Source: Tetranychus cinnabarinus (Eukaryota; Arthropoda; Arachnida; Trombidiformes; Tetranychidae). From it: 64,000 nucleotides of DNA. Shown here one piece after another: positions 47,424-59,500 of this stretch. The stretch covers positions 682,001 to 746,000 of the forward strand of contig WHVY01000001.1 of NCBI GenBank assembly GCA_022266195.1, given 5' to 3'. Each line of letters starts with the position of its first letter. Positions within the stretch are counted from its first letter, which is position 1. The notes beneath the pieces were generated by a model. That model had not been told where the DNA came from. It saw nothing but the letters and a program-made list of their open reading frames with translations, and did no database searches. Made by a program: the position numbers and the translations under genes.

Positions 47424-48023
47424 ATGTTATTTAAATCTTTGTATTTTATTAGATGCCAAATTTCAAATAATTTAAGGCTGCCATGCAGTTTACAGCAACA
47501 ATTTTTTCATACTGCAAAACCGTTGGCTCATAAGTGGAGTTTAAGTGAATATCGTAAAGGAGCTCCTAGACGGGATGATGGAACAGCAGGGCTACCAGTG
47601 GACTTTTATGGAGAAAAAGTGATCGACTATCCATCCGTTGATACTCCAACTACTTTGTTCAACGGAATCCCATATGAGTCACTTCCACGACTGTCCATAA
47701 CTTGTACTAAAAACAATACCAAGCTGTCTTTATGGGACTCCAAAAACACTCCTATGGGTAAAAAGTCTTGTTATACTGAAGGTTTTAAAGGATCTAAGAA
47801 AGGAACCACAGTTGCCGCTCAAGCTGCAGCATTGGCTATGTGCAAGTTGCTCAAGTTATTGGACACTACCACTGTAAAGGTCATTATGAGAGGCCTTGGA
47901 CCTGGGCGAATGCCTTCAATACAAGTCCTGGAAAAACAAGGCATCAATGTAGTTTCCATAACAGATACCACTGACTATGTTGTTACTAAAACAGCTAGGC
48001 CAAAGAAAGCTCGGAGAACATAG
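47424..48023 (+). CDS. mRpS11: Mitochondrial ribosomal protein uS11m
   Basis: A single-exon frame of 199 aa. The first 40 residues are basic, hydroxyl-containing and nearly free of acidic residues, as expected for a mitochondrial targeting sequence. The C-terminal 110 residues are a bacterial-type S11 domain, with RLSITCTKNNTKLSL, then KKGTTVAAQAAALAM, GLGPGRMPSIQVL, NVVSITDTTDYV and a basic PKKARRT tail. uS11m sits on the platform of the small mitoribosomal subunit and contacts 12S rRNA near the E site. The start at 47424 is the first ATG of the frame; a possible acceptor (TTTTATTAG, about 47443-47451) inside the leader leaves a small chance of an alternative 5' exon. ATTAAA at 48091 is a likely polyadenylation signal. 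Confidence 0.93.
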   Translation: MLFKSLYFIRCQISNNLRLPCSLQQQFFHTAKPLAHKWSLSEYRKGAPRRDDGTAGLPVDFYGEKVIDYPSVDTPTTLFNGIPYESLPRLSITCTKNNTKLSLWDSKNTPMGKKSCYTEGFKGSKKGTTVAAQAAALAMCKLLKLLDTTTVKVIMRGLGPGRMPSIQVLEKQGINVVSITDTTDYVVTKTARPKKARRT

Positions 48024-48975
48024 GCTGAAATGGGCTGCATTTCGTCATCTTAACTGGTGGCCAATTTTGTTATACTAGTTTCGAAGTAGAATTAAAGTTT
48101 ATTATCTTCTGATGAACTATACATATGCAGTTTAATTTATTTTTTCATGCAATCTAAACATTTTATGTTTCAACGCGTCTTCAACTTTAAGGTTTAGATT
48201 TACATATAAGCTTTGGCCGTTTTCATCCTTTTGATAAAAATAATTAGCTACTGTTGGCTCAAAATAATCATTGATAATATTAAGAAAATCTTATAGAAAT
48301 TCAATCTTTAGTGTGGATAATGCTTATGTAGAAATTCATAGATAAATTTGATATGCATGAACTTTTTAAGGAATTTTTTAAGATATGTTTTTGAACGAAA
48401 ATTAAGCCGCACAGCTCTGTAGAAGTAGAAGAGTTAAAGATGTTTGGTAGTTGAACAATTTGAAGAGTGAATTGTCCATAAAACGAAATTTCAATGGGCA
48501 ATTTACCTGAAAGAGGCTTAAGACTCATGTAATTATCTAATACTTTGTTAGCAACTGTAACTCAAACTTTTCTTTAGGCAAATATTTAATTCCCTAATCA
48601 GTTCCAATCAATCAATCTGGCTTTAAATTTAGCTGCAACTGAATCTAAAACACACTAATACGATCCATTCAATTAGTGTTTAGTAAAAGTTTTTCAGGTT
48701 TTTTTTTTCAATTTCCAATACATGTTTCCTGAGGCAAGGTGAATGAAATAAATGAATCAAGATTTGAAGCAAAAAATTTTAATTTATCATGCGCCAACAT
48801 TTTAAATTTACAATTCAAAAGAGTTAAAGGAGATTAAACAATAATTTAAGACATAATAAAGATAATAAGGTAATAATAAGTGAAGAAGCAAAAAGTGTCG
48901 CCCAAACGGCAAGGGTAACAAAAATTAAATAATTACATAAGATAACCTGAAAAAATTAAAATAAATGAAATGGGA
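48024..48975. other. Convergent intergenic region, MRPS11 / ATF4-type gene
   Basis: Contains the 3' UTRs of both neighbours. An open frame at 48301-48528 on the minus strand has no recognisable domain and is not supported as a gene. Confidence 0.5.
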
Positions 48976-50077
48976 TTATTCTTTTATCCTTTTAGATTGC
49001 AATAACTGCTTAGCTAAATTCACAAATTCAGAGTGTGCCCTGGTGATTTCAGCAAGTTCTCTGCGGTATTCAGCTTGTTTAATCAACAACTGATCAGCTT
49101 CAGCTTCTAATCTGGCATCCTCTTGCTTTTTCTTTTCTCGATACCGACGAGCTGCTTCTTTGTTCTGATCTTTTTTCTTTTCTCCTCCATTGCTGAACAA
49201 TTTACGCTTTCTGCCTCGAGTTGCAGGTTTTTTGCTACAAACAGGACTGAATGAGCTTTCTTTAGTTTCGTCATTTTGTGAAATACTTGAATTAAATGAA
49301 ATAGCTTCTTCATTTGGTGTAATACTAGAATTATTAGATGAAGTAGCTTCTTGTTTGATATATAAAAATGTTGGCGTGTCGTCATTTACTGATGAAGTAG
49401 AAGGAGTAGATTCTTCATGAGGAAAATTGTCAAAGTCTTCGTTGATGTCATCTAAAGCAATGTTGTCTAAATACTGCATCAACTCATCTTTGTCGAGTAA
49501 AGGTACATCTGAAACAACCACGAAATCATCAGATAATTCATCAGTTGACTCCATCATGTCGTCAATAAGTGTAGAATTTTCGTCCGAAGGGTCGAATGAA
49601 GATGAATTGTCAGAAGAAATGTTGTAGAGTGAACTATCGTCAGATGGAGATCGTGGTGGTAAAGAGTTTGGGCTATAAGCAAGAGATGAGTTGACAAAAT
49701 TTGAAGGTAAGTCATCATCAACATGTCCGATTCCAAAAGGTCCATAAATATCGCCTAAAAGATTTTGCAAAACAAAAAAAAAGAATAAATGATAAGACTG
49801 CAGAAACGAGAAAAACACGCATTATTCAGGTCAATAATGTGCATGTCAGATGACAGAATAGCTTGCAGGTAAATTCACCTTACAGGTTTAAGTGAATTCC
49901 AGCAATACGAATAAATTAATACTTACGGTCACAAACTTCCGAGATGAGATGTTGGCTTAAAGCTGGAGTCTCAGAAACATTGGAAGATTGTGATGAGGGA
50001 AAAACAGGAGGTAATTTTTCCTCAGCCATGAACTCTTCAAAAGAAGAGTATATTTGTTGTGAATCTTGAGAGGTCAT
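48976..50077 (-). CDS. ATF4/ATF5-type bZIP transcription factor
   Basis: Two minus-strand exons, about 50077-49927 and 49754-48976, joined C|GC across a GTAAGT...TTTTAG intron, give 309 aa. Exon 1 starts MTSQDSQQIYSSFEEF. A long acidic, Ser/Asn/Asp-rich activation region follows. The C-terminus is a bZIP: a basic region with KKKDQNKEAARRYREKKK, the N-x2-AA-x-R/Y-R pattern shared with ATF4 (NKTAATRYRQKK) and Drosophila cryptocephal, followed by a leucine-zipper-like helix. ATF4 proteins are effectors of the integrated stress response, made preferentially when eIF2alpha is phosphorylated. The 5' leader carries upstream ORFs in the ATF4 arrangement (see separate entries), which strengthens the call. 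ATF4 versus ATF5 cannot be separated here. Start coordinates are uncertain by one base. Confidence 0.85.
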
Positions 50078-50394
50078 CCTGGTATCCCAAATATCGAAGG
50101 TATCAGGCCAAACTCAGGGTAATTGTAATTGTTAAATAAGTAGTCGATGTATAAATGGTGGTTAAATATATTGTTGTTATTGATATTATTGATATTATCA
50201 ATATAAGTATTGTTCAAATTAAAATTAAAGTTAGAACTGGACAATAAATGGTTATCAGAATAATCAACACTTGAGATGTCCGAAAGGTAAGACGGGCGAA
50301 GGTGTAGAGTTCCAAGATCACTGGTTAAGATTGAAACATGGTTAACTGCCAGTTTAGACTGGTTAGAAATGGTTAAGACGTTGGTGGTTGCCAT
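50074..50394 (-). CDS. Long upstream ORF (106 codons) in the ATF4-type leader
   Basis: The minus-strand ATG at 50394 (C at -3, G at +4, moderate context) opens a 106-codon frame. Its TGA stop overlaps the ATG of the main ORF as ATGA, in a different frame. The peptide is Asn/Ile/Ser-rich, with an NNINNNN-type run in its second half, and has no recognisable domain. Its place matches the inhibitory second uORF of ATF4 mRNAs, which overlaps the coding start, but here the overlap is only one base. A regulatory uORF is more likely than a functional protein, though its length is unusual. Confidence 0.6.
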   Translation of the reverse strand: MATTNVLTISNQSKLAVNHVSILTSDLGTLHLRPSYLSDISSVDYSDNHLLSSSNFNFNLNNTYIDNINNINNNNIFNHHLYIDYLFNNYNYPEFGLIPSIFGIPG

Positions 50395-50439
50395 TGGTGA
50401 TTTTTAGTTAGGGAAGGTTAACGCTAGTTAACTGGTTGG

Positions 50440-50473
50440 TTAACAAGTTGAACAGGGGGCCATAGTTTCACAT
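50440..50473 (-). promoter_or_regulatory. Short uORFs upstream of the ATF4-type gene
   Basis: Two further AUGs precede the long uORF on the minus strand. At 50473-50468 is a start-stop element, ATG directly followed by TGA. At 50463-50440 is a seven-codon uORF (peptide MAPCSTC, then TAA) in strong context, with A at -3 and G at +4. The gap to the long uORF is about 45 nt. A short well-initiated uORF followed by a long one that overlaps the CDS is the known ATF4 layout. No other AUG was seen in the next roughly 200 bases upstream; the true transcript start is not known. Confidence 0.6.
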
Positions 50474-53400
50474 AGACCAAACAAAATAAGCGCACAAAAT
50501 TTAAACTGTAAGACTTAAAGGTTCGGGATAATATGAAAGTAGAAATGTAGACTTGGGTTATGTTAAAACTGAAAGAAGGCAAAAAGAGGCTTCCAGAAGA
50601 TAAAGAAGGAGCACAAGAGAGTAAAGAGAAAGAAAAAAGCCAATCTCTATAGAGGTCGCTACTCTCAATTTTTCTGATTATGCGGACAATTATTAATAGA
50701 TTTTAACTGCTAATTACTATTAATCTGATTCATTTTCTTTGATAAAAATTATTTCATTGTAATCAGTGGTGCCTTAGTAACCTGTCAATATGCAATTAAC
50801 CCTTGTACATTCAGTTTTAACCAGTGTTTTAATGGATGATGCAATCTCTTGGTAAAGTTACAGTTTTTGAAAAGTGTTGTTTTTTTGTATTGAGATTGTA
50901 TTGACCTTAAAAAAAGTGATTTTGGTTTGCCTGGAAAGAGAAGAAAAGGAGTGGAAAAAAGACTGAATGAATAAAGAAAGGTAGAAAAGTTGAACAGAAA
51001 AATAGTCTCTCAATGTTATTATCATGACGGAGGTAAAGAGAGAGAAAGAAAGACAAGAAGAGAAAGACAATGAGAGAAAGAGAAGAAAGAGAGAAAGAAG
51101 GTGAAAGCGGGAAGTGTGGGAAAAAAGGCCCAGCCAGGGGAATGCGGAATGATAACGTTATTATTATAGTTAGTTTTGAGGCTATAATGAGTGACTGGTT
51201 ATACCAATACTAACGATACAGGTAGCTTAATCTATTTCTATCTTCACCTTTCATTTTTACTGTCCTCATTTTCTGTCTACAGTTTGTATGACTCATACAA
51301 ATCTGTCACTTTACATGAGTCATCTTATACCCTGACCGGTCAAACCTTAACCTTTGATCTTTTCTTGTCTTCTCTTCTCTGTATAGATATTGAAGGCTTT
51401 CTTGGAGCTTGTTTTTTCTTTGGATGGATTTACTCTATTATAATACCTTTTCAAGACCATTTATAGCAACTTGCTAGGTTATCATCACTGTTATGTTAAT
51501 CAACCGTGGAAAATAGAAAGTTATCAACTATCAGAGGTAATGATAATCATTTATATGTACCAGCTTTGTTGATTAATCCTCCATTTAGTTAGAAGTGGCT
51601 TATCCTTTCATCCAAACTACCATGTATTCTGGTTAATTAATTATCTAATTGCTTTGATATCTTCTTCTTTTTTCAATTGATTTTAGGTTCAACGGCTTAT
51701 CATGTTGTCACCATTGAAGCAATTATGTCAACTTTATCTCATTATTAAATAGATATTGTTGATATTCACATGAATGATGGATGTTAAGGGCATACTGTTG
51801 TTCAACAAATATTATGCATTGTGACGTCTATTAAACTGGTTTGATGCGGACCAATAATTGTTTAGTCATACTAATGATTCACTTGGCTTCCAAATTCACT
51901 GGAATTGGTATGAATGGAGTCCTGGTATACTTATCAATGGTTTGCCGGTCTTAATCATCTATACAATTATTAATTAAAATGTAAACGTGGATTTGATTCC
52001 TTCTAGGCTTGCGTCAAATGGTGTTATTTCAAGTGAAAGAGGCAATAATTCAAGAACAACATGAACATCTTTATTAGGAATATTCAAGAACAAAGTTTAA
52101 CTTTTAGAGGAAAGGAAAGAGAATCAAGATGTCGAATCTTAAAAACCGGATTATCAAATTTGCACTCAAAAATGTTAGTCAAGTGGCTGACTCTAACCAA
52201 CTTTACTTGGATGTTAACAATTTTTCATGTTTAGCAAAGAAGGCTGATTTAAACTTGAGACTGCAATCTACACGAGGGTGACATTAAACAATGAAAATTA
52301 TCTGATTCCATCAATTGCTTTGAGTTATAATAATCATTTCTGCACCTTTATTAATGCATAACACCTGAATTAACATAAATGTTTGACAAGATGCACTCAA
52401 CTCATTTTTGGCTCTGAAATAAAGCTCTAATGTCTCACAAGAGCCTTCATCTTCTTCATTATAATTATCCAAAAAATTATTTTTATTCGGTGCATATGAA
52501 CTAAAAATTAAATTTTGCACTAATTTTTGATTGCTGATTATTATCCCTTTATTGGGGTAGTTAATTGATTACAATTATTGTTTGGCCTGGAGGATTATTA
52601 ATTATTGTAAAAGTAATGTTAATATGAGCTTCCAATTCATTTGTCAATTGCTTGTGTTTAAAATCTTTCAAACAGACTGGTAAATCAAAAATGTTCAGAA
52701 GGATTGTATGAAAAGGACCCACTTTTTGTCACATCTACCACTTAATTTTGTATTTTTCAAAGGCTTTTTTCATCAAATTGTCCACCATTGTTCACTGCGT
52801 TTCTGATAGGATATGTATGATGTGGATGAATGCTGGGTGTGTTAGACTTGGATGGTGGACAATATGGTGAAAAAAACTGGTCTCTATTGTTGTATCGGAC
52901 TTCAAGAATGGAAGAGAAAAAATATTTAAATTTCTGATTCTTCTTGGTTATGTTATTAGAATAAGTCATTCGTGGATCTTAAGAACTATTAATTAACCAA
53001 AATCTTAACCTTAATCTAAATTTAATGCTCTCCAATAATTACCATTGAAAATGATGAGAAACAATTTCAATTTTGATTTCAAATGTTAATTCACTTTTCA
53101 ATGGAAAATGAGTCACTAGATGACGCCTCTATTGCTCTTTGATTTGGACCAAGTTACAATTTACAGTTACAATTATCGACCTTAAAAGCCGCCTTACTCC
53201 AAACGTCAGATCCTTTAGCGGTTTTTCAAACGATAACCTGATTAAAGCCATTTTAAAAGCGCTCATCTTGTTGCAATATTTAATCGTTGTTTGTTCAGTT
53301 TACAATCAAAGACCCTGTCGAGTGCATATTTTTAAGTGTTTGTCAATTCAAGTTTGTGATTCATGTTTTGATCAATCTAATTAAGCGAAATAAAATCTTA

Positions 53401-53940
53401 AAAATTCTCACTTTTAATTCTGGCTTGTTATTCCGCATTATTGCTTCCTGTTTCGATTATCACTCAATAAATGAACAATTTGGTTTGAAACAAAGCTATC
53501 TTATTTCATACGATTAGCCTTTGCAGACAAAATTCAATTGGATTCCTGAATAAAATTAGTTTCGATCAACAGGTTTGCCAATTACAGGCTATGAGTTTGT
53601 TGGTTCTTTTACGATAATTCTGGTAGATAACTCGTGATCTCATCTCTTGAGAGATAATTATACCATATTTATCATCTGATATTATTGGAGTCAACAAAGG
53701 TCTTTGACATAATGCAATAAAAATTGTCTTCAATTGAATTAAATTGTAAGGAATTCATTGGTGAAGAGAATAACTCTCGGTAGTTATTAATCTTTCTCTG
53801 GCCTTTGTCAAATCAACTGTTGAGCCATTTTGTAAACCATTCAATCAATATTACAATGATAATTGGCTTTCACCAAGGAACAATTAATCATATGATGAAG
53901 GGTAACACAAGAGGCACAATTTCAAATGACTTGTAAATAG
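50474..53940. other. ATF4-type promoter side and intergenic
   Basis: A purine-rich GA tract (about 50931-51121 on the plus strand, with GAGAGAAAGA runs) lies upstream of the ATF4-type gene. No gene is supportable in the rest; open frames at 51191 and 53139 are low-complexity or lack features. Confidence 0.45.
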
Positions 53941-54525
53941 TTAAGATTGTTCAAAAATAACTGTATAAGCCTTTGCGTGTACCTACAGAAAGGAAAGAAA
54001 AAAAGGCAATTAAAAAAATTATTAAATAATCAATGCTATTGAAGTTGAGGAAACAATTCGGTAATGATAGATTCATCCTTCTAAGGTAGTTGAAATAAAA
54101 ATGCAGAATAAAGCAAACTGAAAAAATTTCTGTGCAAAGAATAAATTGTTTATCTGAAGATTCCAGAAGGGATTTGGAAAAAGAACTCAACTTTAGTGAC
54201 ACCTTAGTGACACCGAAATCAGCTTACTATCCATGTGGTACTCTTACTGAATATATTCATACTCTAAAAGCGATTTCGAATCAATGTTTCTTTAGTGTTT
54301 CCTGGGTCTTTTGAAAAGTTGAAGCTTGAAAATATGCAAATTTTATGTTCTCTGAAAACCACGAAAAACATTACTTGATGACTGTCTCTTGTTGTCCAAA
54401 ACTTAAGTCTTCGTTGAAGTCCCTGATAAAATGATACAGATAACATAGATATATAAAATTAGTGTTTTGATTTACTGTCAGAAAGGTTTAATACTCACCC
54501 GTATTGATTCAACATCAGCAACCAT
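53941..54525 (-). CDS. Candidate three-exon micro-gene (38 aa), unknown function
   Basis: On the minus strand three small exons fit together in phase 0: 54525-54499 (MVADVESIR, donor GTGAGT), 54422-54375 (GLQRRLKFWTTRDSHQ, acceptor after TTTTATCAG, donor GTAATG) and 53982-53941 (13 codons and TAA, acceptor after a long pyrimidine tract ending TTTCTGTAG). Each exon is an exact multiple of three and each border is GT/AG. The product is highly basic in its middle part and has no signal peptide or membrane segment. It is not recognised. The frame is open upstream of the ATG, so the N-terminus could be longer. It may also be part of a bigger gene with alternative 3' exons. There is no homology support, so this rests on splice-site logic alone. 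Confidence 0.35.
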
Positions 54526-56551
54526 AATAACTATTTTTTGTGTGTGTGGCTCAACCTAGACTTCAAAAGTGATTTCATAACACAATTGTTTCATGATTGA
54601 TCCAAGAATTTAATTTACTTAGATAACAGCTACCAATTGGTTGTCCACCAGAGAGACTCATGGTAAACAATAAGGCTGGAATTTGGATTGAAATTGAGTA
54701 ATTTGTTCGTTTATCTTAGTAATTAAATTAGTGATCAATCAATAAGTACAATCTGTTTTTTTGAGAAAAATTTTCAGCCTTCCAAGTGACTTAAAATGAA
54801 CTCTCCCTTCGAGCAATCAGATAATTTATAGTTGTTTTGGCCTTAAGTAACTTAGTTTCATTGTAAATACCAATTTTACCATCCAAATTTCAGGGTCTTC
54901 AGAAATGAAATTGCTCAGAAAAAAGCAAATGATCATAAATCTGGCAGCAAACAAAACTTTTGAGAGACATACAACATGGATAAACACTTTCAAAATGATA
55001 AATCAGTAGAATTCATAATTATAAATGAAATAAACAGGCAAAAGTATCAACAACAAACCAGGAAACCAACAAAGTATCATCATCAATTCATTACATAAAA
55101 TCAAAAGTACAAAACTCAACACATGTGATTAAATCAAATTACAAATAATGAAAAAAAATATCTAACATCTAAAGAAAACAAACCTGGAAGCTTCGCAGAT
55201 AAAAAAGCGAGCCAACTTTAAATCTCCAGTTAACTTCTCCCGCCTTTCTTTGATTACTTTTCTCTTTCTTTTCTTTTGTTTCTTGTTTACCGAGATTCAT
55301 TTCTCTTTCTAGTTTCTCTTTTCAATCTTATGGAAAAAGTTGAACCTTGTTTATGTTGAAAATGCTGTTTAAACCTTCGAGAATGGTAATTGTAAAGGGA
55401 AAGAGGAAACATTTGAATAAAATCAAGAAGGTGAGTATTTTTTTCTCAGTTTCTTTAACCCATTCCATTCTGGTTGAGCCAGAAGAAAAGCTTGCTCAAG
55501 CCATCTGAGTTTGGGTTAGCGTCTTATTGCGCAAGTGATAACTGCAAATGGTAATGTTATTTTTACATCTTCTCATAGGATCATGGATAACATGATTAAA
55601 GTCAATTCAATAATATTATTGAAGATGACGATTGTTGGACACGAGACACCAGTGGAGTAACGTCAAAATAGTTGTAAAATCATTAGCCTAACCAGTTACC
55701 TCTTTTCAAACATTTCTGGTGGTAAAAGAAGCCAAAGAGTTCTGTGTAAATTTCATGTGCAATTTTCGAATGGTTTTTATTTATCTTGTGTTGAACTGTT
55801 CGTCCTGTTTATGGATTTACCTACCTATTGTCACATCTTCTTCTCTACCTCTTCTGTTAAACCATTCAAGTTGATATTATCACCATCATGCAATGAACAA
55901 TACTGGTATCTTCATTAAAAGGCGCATGGTGTGTGATTCTGCTCCAAGAGCAAACTCGAGAAAATTTTATGCCCACCGATGTTACATATGCTCCATAATT
56001 ACTACAAGGTGAAAAATGTTTTTCCAATCTTGCGAACAGAGGGAAAAGAAGAATCAGCAAAACCTGTTGACCAGTTCAGATATCACTTTAATTATCGTCT
56101 GATTTTATGTGAACCTGGTTTTTCTCTTTTCCTATTCAATTCCATTTCTACCTTTTCACCACTCTCTATGATAAATCCCATTTAATCGTGATATTTTATG
56201 TGCTTCTTATGTCATAAAATTGATTATGGGTATAATCTTAGCTTCGCAACTTTTATGATATTTGTTTGTAACAGAAAGAAACAACATCAAGGAACAATTA
56301 TTGTTATGGATCAACAAGATTATCATTCTTTTAATCACCCGTGAAATGTAGTTACATGCTATATGTGACTAACTGATTGACAACGGTCCGCTTCCTACCT
56401 CCCTTAAACATATCTTTATTTTTTTGTTACTCTTTGCATGTCTACTGATAAAATAGCAGAGTTAAACCATTCTGGTTAATTAAGCCAATTGTTATCATTA
56501 TTGCAATTGTAATTACCATTGATATCGTTTTTATTATTAACCGTTTCAACA
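54526..56551. other. Intergenic, upstream of the M13 peptidase gene
   Basis: No supportable gene. A short plus-strand stretch, 55362-55430 (ATG, a basic peptide, then AAG before GTGAGT), looks like an exon end and could be an untranslated or alternative first exon of the peptidase gene. This is unproven. Confidence 0.4.
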
Positions 56552-59500
56552 ATGCCTCGTTATAAGAGAGCCGAATTCACTCAGGACGACGCCGTGAATC
56601 CTAATTATTCGGATACAATTGGTTTTGATAATATGTATACTTCATCATCACAATTAACAATGTCACCTGAAAATTCTGGACCACCCCTTGATCCAGCAAC
56701 CCTTTCAGTATCTAGTCCTATTGAAGCAATGCATTCAGATAGTCAAAATCCTCAAGTATTGTTTCACATTCAATCCTCATACTCTGCTGATTCGCATAAT
56801 CAATCATCATCAACAACCAATAAATTTGGAAACGGACAAAGTACACCTTCAGTTATGATTCACAAAGGACGTTCTCGTCGTCGCAACTTTTGGGACCGTG
56901 CATCGCCATTGGAAAGACTTTTAATCATTTCTTTATTGGTTACCGCACTTATTGCGCTCATCTTGTTCATTATAGTTGTCAACAGTTTTGGTCACTCTAA
57001 GATTTCAACGTCTAGTAAAGATGGTAAGTTGTTTGATTGATTGTGATTTCAACAATTGTATTATGTTTTCTTTTTCCATTATTCTTTTTGTTAGCCAATT
57101 TACATTTATATTCGTTTCCTCATATAGCATTATTATTGATATAAAAATTTATTGTTTCCTTACTTCAGTACTTTGTGACAAGTTGCTTTCGACATGCCAA
57201 TAAGCCTGAATTGAGCTCAAATAACGTTAGACTGTTAGATTCTCCTTCTGTTTTTTAGAAACATCTTGAGATCATATTCATCAATCGATATCTTGGTTCT
57301 GTATTTAAATCTGTTGATCTTGTCCTTTTTTCTTTTCATCGAGACTAATTGACCAAGATCGATCTAGAAAATGTTTCCTAATCATTTGCGTAAAAAACTA
57401 TTATCAGTCTTATTATTCATTCCAAAAAACCGATTTTATATCATTGTTCTAATTGGGTATCAAATTTCAAATTAACCTGATCCGGGCACAAAAACTCAAC
57501 ACTGATCTCAATTTATTGACAATTTCATTTAATTAAAAAGGATATTTAAGAAACTTTACCAGGAGTTAATGAGCCTACAAATTAATTTATGAATCTTCAA
57601 TAAACAGAATGGTTTGAAAGCATAAACTCTCTTAACATCAGATCTTGATGACTTTATTATATTCAATATATTTCATTGCTCTATTCAACGTCGAAATCAT
57701 GTTTTTATTAGATTTGCGTGATTTTTTCTCTTATTAATCATCCTCTTCTTAATCTTCCTATTCGCACCTTATATCAACATTTAGCTTTTCCATTGTGTTG
57801 TTGAAATTGGATTGTTTTTACTTTTATTTGAAACTTCTGTTAATAGGCATTGCATGAAATTTTCACAAATAAGAAATTATTTTCCCTTGATAATCTATTT
57901 CGAACTAGAGATGTATCGAATTCACAGCAGAAATGAAATTATTTTCACATATTTGATTATTTATGTTTTCCTAACCCAGTGTGATTAACGTAAATGTGTA
58001 TTTCTCATTCTTTATCATTCGCAGATCTTTGTTTATCAAAATCATGTTTAAGTATAGCAAGTACAATTGTTAATTCGATGGACGTCAGTAAAGATCCTTG
58101 CCAAGATTTTTATGCATATTCCTGCGGCGGATGGGTTGAATCAAACCCACTACCTGACGGTAAATCAATTTGGGGTCCTTTTGCAAAACTATGGCAAGAT
58201 AATCAATATGTTATGAAAACTGTTTTAGGTAAGAAACTTATTCCATATGTTGTTTATTCAATAATGATAACCAACAATTGGTTTGAACTCCAACTGGTTC
58301 TCATAATTTCACTGACATTTGTGAGTTATTAGCTAAACAATCCATGTTTATCTAGTGGAACCATCCTAATATTTCCTCATAATAATGAATTAATTTGTAA
58401 TTCGTTGGATTATACAATTTCCATAGATATTGCTCAAAAGGCTGATGAAATATGAGAAATTTGAGCAGAATCTTCAGGAAATCGCACTAATTGTAACCAT
58501 AATTGTAATTTTAACCATATTTTTACAGAACAGGATAGCACAAATCAAAGTAAAGCTGAGGAAGAATCGCGGGTTTATTATAGATCTTGTCTGGACAAGA
58601 ATGAAACCATTGAAAAATTGGGTGCAATGCCAATGCAGCAATTCCTAACGGAAGTAAGTATTTCTATTCAATTCAGCTTTCATCCAATCTTCATCATCTG
58701 AGAATCTCACCAATTTACCTGATTGAGATTGTTGATTGTATTGCAGTTTTGAATCTCTTCCTTTTAATGTTGAATTAGGACTGTATTTGCGAGTTGAGTT
58801 AGTTTGGTTATTGAGCTCATTTTCATCAAATTATATTGATAATATTGTTCCTCTTGTGGATCCTAATCTACTCTGCCTCTTCAATTAGTGGTTCAAACAA
58901 AAATATTAAACTACTCATGTTCATAATACTAATATTAATATTGTAATTTGAAACAATATTTAACAATCTTATGAAAATAGGTAAAACTGCTGTAAAGCGT
59001 TTTTGTATCCCAATAGTTTACGGTTTTCATCAATATGAAATATCAGAGCTTAACTTCACTATTTTAACTCTTTGTTACTGGACAAACATGTGCAATCAAT
59101 TTTCATCTCACTTGATATATTTAACTCATTCTTCAACCATATTCAATGCATCAGTTCCGTAGGTATATAAAACAAATTAATTAATTCCTGTTGAGTTTTT
59201 CTTTGTAATATTAACTTCAGTACATTGATGTATTACCAATGGTTAAGTAATATTTTTATGAACAACCTAAATTAATGAGATTCTTAAGATCTACTCATTG
59301 TTTACTAATAGAATAATATTAATACAAGATTTGAGTGACTATCAACTCATTTCCTAATGGTTACCATGGTTTAACTGTTGATCTCTGATCCATATGAACA
59401 TTTACTTTCTTATCCAGTTCATTCACCGAAGATCCCTAATTGATTACGAAAAGGCTGACAGATCAATAATGATCAACAAAAATGGTGTTTGTTTTCTTCT

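Noticed and set aside
49740..49818. N-terminal hydrophobic extension of the bZIP exon
   Set aside because: It is the intron's pyrimidine tract read through; the TTTTAG acceptor at 49755 and the in-phase upstream exon explain it.
51191..51466. Hydrophobic plus-strand frame suggesting a small membrane protein
   Set aside because: Low-complexity Phe/Ser/Leu composition with no convincing start context or neighbouring exons.
55362..55430. Short basic peptide ending at AAG before GTGAGT
   Set aside because: It may be an untranslated exon, but there is no homology or downstream junction to support a coding gene.
56519..56551. Eleven extra N-terminal residues for the M13 peptidase
   Set aside because: They would need a TTG start. 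The ATG at 56552 is the first AUG of the frame and gives a normal cytoplasmic tail.
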